64,000 nucleotides of DNA, taken from positions 62,001-126,000 of the forward strand of contig CANMSN010000004.1 in assembly GCA_947500585.1 (NCBI GenBank). The letters are read 5' to 3'. The notes beneath the pieces are model-generated. The model worked only from the letters and a program-made list of their open reading frames with translations. It was not told the origin of the DNA and made no database searches. This stretch comes from an uncultured Flavobacteriaceae bacterium (GTDB lineage: Bacteria; Bacteroidota; Bacteroidia; Flavobacteriales; Flavobacteriaceae). Both the position numbers and the translations under genes were made by a program. Shown piece by piece: positions 58,767 through 64,000 of the stretch; positions within the stretch are counted from its first letter, which is position 1; each line of letters begins with the position of its first letter.

Positions 58767-60356
58767 ATGAGCAATAAAATAAATCATAGCATGTCTTTAG
58801 CAAAACCAGACGCTGTAGACATTACAAACAAACAAAAAGTGGCACTAGCTACAGGAATTGTTGGTTTGTTCATTTTAACGCTTGCACTTTTCAATACTGA
58901 TTTCCCAAATAAAGGGTTATTTCTAACACTAGCATTAGGGTTAATAAGCATTGGAACCGTTATCTATTCCAGAGAAGCTTATTTAACCAAATTAGAAGGC
59001 ATTAAAAATGATGGTGTTTGGTTTAAATCGATTTCCTCAAGAGGTATTTGGGGCTGGATAGTTGGCATAATATTAACTTCATTTTATATTGTACTATACT
59101 TCTTTCCTAAGTATTTAGGATTAGGAACAAATGGTGCTGAAAACACAGGTTTAATAAGTTTATTCGACCCTTTAAGCAAACTATTAAGCGGAAGACCTGC
59201 AAGCCAATGGTTTGTTTACGGAACCCTATACACACTAGCTATTTTAGCTTTTGGATATAAATTTATATTAAAATACAGACACAATCGTTACCAACAAATA
59301 CGTACCGTTTCTGTTATGTTTTTTCAATTAGGCTTTGCTTTTTTGATTCCTGAATTTATGTATGTCATGAATAACGATTTACCGTATTATGATTTAAAAT
59401 CTATGTGGCCACTTAACTACTATATTTTTGATGAATGGTCTGTAAATGGTTTTCTTTCTAACGGAAATGTTGGTTTGGCATTAATACTTTTTGGAATTAT
59501 TACAATCTTTGTTATTTCACCTATTTTAACCTATAAATTCGGAAAACGTTGGTATTGCTCATGGGTTTGTGGATGTGGTGGATTAGCAGAAACTATAGGA
59601 GATCCTTTCAGGCAATTATCCTCAAAAAAAATGTCGGCATGGAAATTAGAACGTTGGTTAATCCATACTGTTTTAGTCTTTTCTGTAGTCATGACAACAG
59701 CCATGGTTTATACTTATTTAGGTTATGACAAAAATGATTTTTGGTTAACAAGAGGTCTTTTTATTGCTTTAGTTATTGGTTTTTTAACCTTAGTTTTCGC
59801 GTGCGTTATGTTCTTTAAAAGAAAAGAATTAGGAAAAGATGCAAAATATGGAGCTATTGGTTTCTTTATGGTTATCGCAGTATTATTGATTATGCATTTT
59901 ACAGGAACCACAAATCATGTATTTTATATTAAAGGGAATGCACTAAGATCTGCTTACGGCTTATATATTGGCTCCATATTTTCAGGAGTTATTGGCACAG
60001 GTTTTTATCCTATTTTAGGAAGTCGTTCTTGGTGTCGTTTTGGTTGTCCAATGGCAGCCATTTTAGGGTTTCAACAACGATTATTTTCAAAATTCAGAAT
60101 AACCACAAACGGCGGACAATGTATTTCTTGTGGAAACTGTTCCAACAGTTGCGAAATGGGAATTGATGTGAGACACTATGCTCAAAAAGGTGAAAACATA
60201 GTGCGTTCGAGTTGTGTGGGTTGTGGAATTTGTTCTGCAGTTTGCCCACGAGGTGTACTTAAATTAGAAAATGATGGTATGGAAGGTCGTATTAACCCAA
60301 CTGAAATATTATTAGGAAACGATGTTGATTTGATGGATCTGGTGAATAAAAAATAA
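58767..60356 (+). CDS. membrane-bound 4Fe-4S polyferredoxin (NapH/NosR-like)
   Basis: A 529-residue membrane protein with about eight to ten helices. It has the CxxxCP-type cluster motifs WYCSWVCGCGG and WCRFGCPMAA in the NapH domain, and C-terminal ferredoxin motifs CISCGNCSNSCEMG and CVGCGICSAVCPRG. Such proteins carry electrons between a cytoplasmic flavoprotein and periplasmic or membrane partners. The upstream FAD oxidoreductase (2-base gap) is the probable partner. No terminal reductase is next to it. Confidence 0.9.
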   Translation: MSNKINHSMSLAKPDAVDITNKQKVALATGIVGLFILTLALFNTDFPNKGLFLTLALGLISIGTVIYSREAYLTKLEGIKNDGVWFKSISSRGIWGWIVGIILTSFYIVLYFFPKYLGLGTNGAENTGLISLFDPLSKLLSGRPASQWFVYGTLYTLAILAFGYKFILKYRHNRYQQIRTVSVMFFQLGFAFLIPEFMYVMNNDLPYYDLKSMWPLNYYIFDEWSVNGFLSNGNVGLALILFGIITIFVISPILTYKFGKRWYCSWVCGCGGLAETIGDPFRQLSSKKMSAWKLERWLIHTVLVFSVVMTTAMVYTYLGYDKNDFWLTRGLFIALVIGFLTLVFACVMFFKRKELGKDAKYGAIGFFMVIAVLLIMHFTGTTNHVFYIKGNALRSAYGLYIGSIFSGVIGTGFYPILGSRSWCRFGCPMAAILGFQQRLFSKFRITTNGGQCISCGNCSNSCEMGIDVRHYAQKGENIVRSSCVGCGICSAVCPRGVLKLENDGMEGRINPTEILLGNDVDLMDLVNKK

Positions 60357-60403
60357 AACAATTTTAAGTTGTACTAAAGAAGCCATAGTAAAGAAAATTC
60401 AAA

Positions 60404-60880
60404 ATGAAATACATTACCCTATTCTTATTCGTTTTAATTTCAACAAATAATTTCTCCCAAAAAAAATATCATAAATCTTACTACGAAAACGGAAAAATTA
60501 AAGCTGAGGGTTGGTTTGAAAACAATAAAAAAGTTGATTATTGGAAATTTTATTACAAAAACGGAACTGTTGAAAAAGAAGGTCATTTTTCAAACAATCA
60601 ACCTATAAATTATTGGTATTTTTACACCGAAAATGGCACTAAAAAAAGTGAAGGGCATTTTATAAACGGACAAAAAGCAAACTGGTGGTTATTTTATGAC
60701 GCTATGAAAAAAATAAACCATAAATGTCAACTAAAAAATAATCAGAAAAACGGATATTGTCTTATGTACAAAAATGAAAAAATAGTATCTGCCGCTAAAT
60801 ACAAAGCTGGAAAAAAAATTAAAAGTTGGACTAATTTTAAAGCCTTCAAAAAAGAAAATAATTTATTAGATCTTAAATGA
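60404..60880 (+). CDS. MORN-repeat/YwqK-type secreted protein
   Basis: A 158-residue exported protein (signal MKYITLFLFVLISTNNFSQK) with four to five MORN-like repeats: YYENGKIKAEGWFENNKKVD, YYKNGTVEKEGHFSNNQPIN, YTENGTKKSEGHFINGQKAN and KNNQKNGYCLMYKNEKIV. These are often labelled toxin-antitoxin system YwqK family antitoxins; no toxin is nearby and the signal peptide speaks against that. It overlaps the GT2 gene at 60877 by 4 bases. Confidence 0.82.
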   Translation: MKYITLFLFVLISTNNFSQKKYHKSYYENGKIKAEGWFENNKKVDYWKFYYKNGTVEKEGHFSNNQPINYWYFYTENGTKKSEGHFINGQKANWWLFYDAMKKINHKCQLKNNQKNGYCLMYKNEKIVSAAKYKAGKKIKSWTNFKAFKKENNLLDLK

Positions 60881-61569
60881 CCAAAATAAAAGTCATCATT
60901 CCAGCTTATAACGAAGCAGATTCCATAGCAAAAGTAATTAACGATATACCAAATACTGTTGAAGAAATTATAGTAGTTAATAATAATTCTAGTGATGCTA
61001 CCGAAGTAAATGCAAAAAAAGCAGGAGCAACCGTTTTAACCGAAAACAACAAAGGCTACGGTTACGCATGTTTAAAAGGCTTAAATTACATAAAAAAACA
61101 AGGTGAAAAACCAGATATTATTGTATTTTTAGATGGTGATTATAGCGATTACCCTGAAGAATTAACCAAAATAATAGACCCTATTTTAAATAACAATATA
61201 GACTTAGTAATAGGCTCGCGAGTTAAAGAGTTGAGAGAAGATGGCTCTATGACTTTGCCGCAAATTTTTGGTAATTGGCTAGCTTCAAGTCTAATGCGAT
61301 TACTTTTCAAAGCAAAATTTACCGATTTAGGTCCTTTTAGGGCAATAAAATATAAAAAACTTTTAGAGCTAGACATGCAAGACAAAACTTATGGTTGGAC
61401 AGTGGAAATGCAACTGAAAGCCATTAAGCAAAATCTTACATATACCGAAGTACCAGTAAATTACAGAAATAGAATTGGAGTTTCAAAGGTGTCTGGTACA
61501 ATAAAAGGAGCTATATTTGCAGGCGCAAAAATCTTGGTTTGGATTTTTAAATACAGTATTAAAAAATGA
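60877..61569 (+). CDS. dolichol-phosphate mannosyltransferase-like GT2
   Basis: A 230-residue GT2 enzyme without membrane helices: KVIIPAYNEADSIAKVINDI, IVVNNNSSDATEVNAKKAGA, DxD in IIVFLDGDYSDYPEEL, and TDLGPFRAIKY. Resembles polyprenyl-phosphate glycosyltransferases that prepare lipid-linked sugars. Translationally linked to the MORN gene and to the larger GT2 gene downstream (both 4-base overlaps). The lipid-linked sugar could feed the membrane mannosyltransferase at 63080. Confidence 0.9.
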   Translation: MTKIKVIIPAYNEADSIAKVINDIPNTVEEIIVVNNNSSDATEVNAKKAGATVLTENNKGYGYACLKGLNYIKKQGEKPDIIVFLDGDYSDYPEELTKIIDPILNNNIDLVIGSRVKELREDGSMTLPQIFGNWLASSLMRLLFKAKFTDLGPFRAIKYKKLLELDMQDKTYGWTVEMQLKAIKQNLTYTEVPVNYRNRIGVSKVSGTIKGAIFAGAKILVWIFKYSIKK

Positions 61570-63056
61570 TTTTAGAAACAATAGTTATTACAATATACAC
61601 CTTTGCATTATTGATGATTTTCACATATGCACTGGCACAACTTAACTTGCTTTTTAACTACTTATCTTCTAAAAAAAATAATGATACTTGCGAGACTTTT
61701 AACTTCTCAAATTCAAATGAAGTCCCTCTAGTAACCATACAACTTCCAGTTTTTAACGAGATGTATGTTATGGAACGTTTATTAGATAATATTGCTAAAA
61801 TTGACTATCCTAAAAATAAATTAGAAATTCAAGTTTTAGATGATTCTACTGATGAAACTGTTGAATCTACAAGAAAACATATTGAGTCCTTACAAAGTAA
61901 TGGCTTGGATATTAAACATATTACTAGAACAGATAGAAAAGGTTTTAAAGCGGGTGCATTAAAAGAAGGGTTAAAAATTGCTAAAGGTGAATTTATTGCA
62001 ATTTTCGATTCTGATTTTCTTCCAGAAGAAGATTGGTTAAAACGTACCATTCCTTATTTTAAAAATCCAAAAATAGGTGTTGTACAAACACGATGGGGAC
62101 ATATAAACCGCAACTTTTCTATACTAACCAAAATACAAGCATTTGCTCTAGATGCACATTTTACTTTAGAACAAGTAGGCAGAAACAGCAAAGGACACTT
62201 TATAAATTTTAACGGTACTGCTGGGGTATGGCGTAAAGAATGTATTATTGATGCTGGAAATTGGGAAGGAGACACTTTAACTGAAGACTTAGATTTAAGC
62301 TATCGCGCTCAATTAAAAAACTGGGAGTTTAAATACCTTGAAGATGTTGAAACACCTGCTGAACTTCCTGTAGTTATAAGTGCAGCACGTTCTCAACAAT
62401 TTAGATGGAACAAAGGAGGTGCAGAAAACTTCAGAAAAATGATGTGGCGCGTTTTAAAAAACCAAAACATTTCAGCAAAAACGAAAATACATGGGCTATT
62501 GCATTTACTTAACAGCACCATGTTTTTAAATATTCTTATTGTAGCTATTTTGAGTATTCCAATGCTTTATATAAAAAATGAATATGCACATTTAAAGTCT
62601 TACTTTTTAGTAATGAGTTTCTTTGTTATTAGCACGCTTATCTTTTTTGTTTGTTATTGGTTTATGTATAAAAACATTTACGGAAGTGGTATAAAAAACT
62701 TCGTGAATTATATAGTTATGTTCTTTGTGTTTTTCTCTATAGCTATGGGCTTTTCTTTACACAATACTATAGCTGTATTAGAAGGGCATTTAGGTAAAAA
62801 AAGTGAATTTGTTCGTACACCAAAATTCAATATGAGTAAATTTAAAGATAACTTGAAGAATAATAAATACATTAAAAAAACCGTTTCTGTTCATGTTATT
62901 TTTGAAGGCGCACTCATGCTCTATTTTGCGTTTGGCATGTATAGTGCCTTTATAGTTGGCGACCAAGGTGGCGATTTCGGACTCTTCCCTTTTCATCTTA
63001 TGTTATTTTTAGGTTTTGGTTTCGTGTTTTTTAAATCACTTCGCTCTAAAATTTAA
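61566..63056 (+). CDS. membrane GT2 processive glycosyltransferase
   Basis: A 496-residue membrane enzyme. One N-terminal helix, then a GT2 domain with VTIQLPVFNEMYVMERLLDN, DDSTDE, DxD in IAIFDSDFLPEEDW, TLTEDLDLSYRAQL and the QxxRW motif QQFRWNKGGAENF; four C-terminal helices (SYFLVMSFFVISTLIFFVCY). It resembles cellulose/mannan synthase-like and ceramide glucosyltransferase-like enzymes. It overlaps the upstream GT2 gene by 4 bases, and the mannosyltransferase gene begins 23 bases after it. Confidence 0.9.
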   Translation: MILETIVITIYTFALLMIFTYALAQLNLLFNYLSSKKNNDTCETFNFSNSNEVPLVTIQLPVFNEMYVMERLLDNIAKIDYPKNKLEIQVLDDSTDETVESTRKHIESLQSNGLDIKHITRTDRKGFKAGALKEGLKIAKGEFIAIFDSDFLPEEDWLKRTIPYFKNPKIGVVQTRWGHINRNFSILTKIQAFALDAHFTLEQVGRNSKGHFINFNGTAGVWRKECIIDAGNWEGDTLTEDLDLSYRAQLKNWEFKYLEDVETPAELPVVISAARSQQFRWNKGGAENFRKMMWRVLKNQNISAKTKIHGLLHLLNSTMFLNILIVAILSIPMLYIKNEYAHLKSYFLVMSFFVISTLIFFVCYWFMYKNIYGSGIKNFVNYIVMFFVFFSIAMGFSLHNTIAVLEGHLGKKSEFVRTPKFNMSKFKDNLKNNKYIKKTVSVHVIFEGALMLYFAFGMYSAFIVGDQGGDFGLFPFHLMLFLGFGFVFFKSLRSKI

Positions 63057-63079
63057 GGTGTTTATAGTATATTCACTTT

Positions 63080-64000
63080 ATGCTTTTAAATCCTTCGCTT
63101 ATTAAACTTTATAAAATACCATTATTAATGGTGTTTTCAAGCGTCTTATTCTATTGGGCATTTGCATATAATTTGGTAAGAACAGATTATATAAAACTCA
63201 TTACACTCTATATTGGGCTATTCATTATATTCTATAATGTTATAAAACTTTTAAAGCATAATACTAAAGCATTAACCTATTTAGGATTTGGTTTTAGAGC
63301 TATATTTCTTTTAGCCATTCCTAATTTATCACAAGATTTTTACCGTTTTATTTGGGACGGAAGAATAATTTTAGAGGGTGTAAATCCCTATCTATTCACT
63401 GTTGAATCTTTTATAAACAAAGGAGAATTTCCAGTTTCTCAAGCTCAAGAATTGTACATGGGCATGGGGCAATTAAATGCTAGTCATTTTAGTAATTATC
63501 CGCCTATAAATCAACTCTGTTTTGTAATAGCAAATTTATTTTCAGGACATAGTATTCTAACTTCTGTAATAGGTTTAAGGTTAATAATTATTGCAGCCGA
63601 TTTTGGAACACTTCATTTTGGAAAAAAACTTTTAGAAGAATTAAATATCCCTGTTTATAATATCTTTTGGTATATTTTGAATCCGTTTATAATTATTGAA
63701 CTCACAGGCAATCTACACTTCGAAGGTGTTATGATTTTCTTTTTAGTGTGGAGTTTGTATTTGCTACATATTGGTAAATGGAAATGGGCTGGTGTAGTTT
63801 TGGCTTTATCGATTTCTGTAAAATTGATACCCCTTATTTTCTTACCCTTATTTTATCAATGGTTTACTTCGACTACGCTCAGTAAACTAACTAAGCGAAA
63901 TGTCGTTGCGAACGAAGTGCGGTTATCTGGCAAAAAGGAAGCATCTGCTTCGTCTCTTATTCCTCACAATAACGTGGAAAAGACTTCAACGGCTCTTTAC
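63080..64000 (+). CDS. membrane mannosyltransferase-like protein (partial, 3' end outside window)
   Basis: An ATG at 63080 opens a frame that stays open to the window end (at least 307 residues). Several membrane helices are seen (MVFSSVLFYWAFAYNLV; FWYILNPFIIIELTG; WAGVVLALSISVKLIPLIFL). The stretch PNLSQDFYRFIWDGRIILEG, NPYLF, and YPPINQLCF match flavobacterial mannosyltransferases (GT-C type: QDxYRFxWDGR). From about residue 263 the sequence WFTSTTLSKLTKRNVVANEV onward is encoded by dispersed repeats (63866-63979) without frame break. Uses lipid-linked sugar, perhaps from the GT2 gene at 60877. Confidence 0.82.
   Translation, partial: MLLNPSLIKLYKIPLLMVFSSVLFYWAFAYNLVRTDYIKLITLYIGLFIIFYNVIKLLKHNTKALTYLGFGFRAIFLLAIPNLSQDFYRFIWDGRIILEGVNPYLFTVESFINKGEFPVSQAQELYMGMGQLNASHFSNYPPINQLCFVIANLFSGHSILTSVIGLRLIIIAADFGTLHFGKKLLEELNIPVYNIFWYILNPFIIIELTGNLHFEGVMIFFLVWSLYLLHIGKWKWAGVVLALSISVKLIPLIFLPLFYQWFTSTTLSKLTKRNVVANEVRLSGKKEASASSLIPHNNVEKTSTALY
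63866..63979 (+). repeat. two dispersed repeats inside the mannosyltransferase coding region
   Basis: First ACTTCGACTACGCTCAGTAA, a copy of the repeat at 36973; then an imperfect palindrome GTTGCGAACGAAGTGCGG ... CTGCTTCGTCTCTTATTCCT and CACAATAACG. The frame stays open. Confidence 0.6.

Noticed and set aside
60404-60880. Toxin-antitoxin system (YwqK family label)
   Set aside because: The protein is exported and has no toxin neighbour; MORN-type repeats explain the similarity.
1-64000. tRNA, rRNA, prophage or conjugative genes
   Set aside because: I looked for cloverleaf-like segments, phage structural or integrase proteins and Tra proteins and saw none.

Overview
The window is a typical low-GC stretch of a Bacteroidota chromosome, almost certainly a Flavobacteriaceae member (genus not determined). 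Supporting signs are the SusC/TonB-type receptors, a type IX secretion (T9SS) C-terminal sorting domain, lipoproteins and TPR proteins everywhere, perfect TAnnTTTG -7 promoter boxes, few Shine-Dalgarno sequences, several TTG starts, a LETM1-related biofilm protein, and the dispersed 'TTCCCGCCT..GCGGGAATGACA' repeats common in marine flavobacteria. No rRNA, tRNA, prophage, transposase or CRISPR was seen.

Layout. 1-4511: end of a TonB-dependent receptor, a DUF1800/DUF1501 secreted pair (the latter with a T9SS tail) and a lipoprotein. 4644-6301: ECF sigma/anti-sigma pair and a small protein. 6311-11171 (minus): a secreted locus made of two consecutive proteins that together look like one DUF4331 domain cut in half, a TPR lipoprotein and a TonB-dependent receptor. 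11328-13558: LETM1-related protein and lpxD. 13651-17308: an integron-like array of four gene cassettes (five ORFs) without an integrase. 17388-21277 (minus): LytTR two-component operon with three 2TM domains. 21488-25240: TonB-like protein, Hsp20, an AAA ATPase, a CIA30-like protein. 25288-35070: metabolic and cell-envelope genes (cystathionine beta-synthase, FtsX-like permease, NamZ-like DUF1343, serine hydrolase, GDPD, sterol desaturase, YkgJ, methyltransferase, DUF1287). 35209-40054 (minus): outer-membrane barrel plus a 1014-residue TPR protein. 40381-49185: ftsE followed by a surface-polysaccharide cluster (four GT2 glycosyltransferases, FdtA-like cupin, DegT aminotransferase, two flippases). 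49381-57253: small YgjV-like membrane protein, typA, kdsA, phosphatase, BamA-like barrel, GH113-like hydrolase, porin-like protein, DUF547. 57466-64000: FAD oxidoreductase plus membrane polyferredoxin, then MORN-repeat protein, two GT2 enzymes and a mannosyltransferase cut by the window edge.

The most unusual item is the cassette array. Each of four cassettes starts with GTT plus 6-7 bases and ends with the exact reverse complement of its own start, as expected if each was once a circle with a closed attC-like site. Between cassettes lie ~200-bp imperfect palindromes. In the three complete ones every mismatch I found in the main stem is left-arm A against right-arm C, which is a T-G wobble only on the bottom strand, so the bottom strand folds better; that is the strand integron integrases use. 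The core boxes are not the canonical GTTRRRY, so this may be a diverged or separate cassette system of Bacteroidota.

A second theme is dispersed repeats inserted in frame into coding regions (a DUF1343 protein, a methyltransferase and a mannosyltransferase), alongside intergenic copies of the same families.
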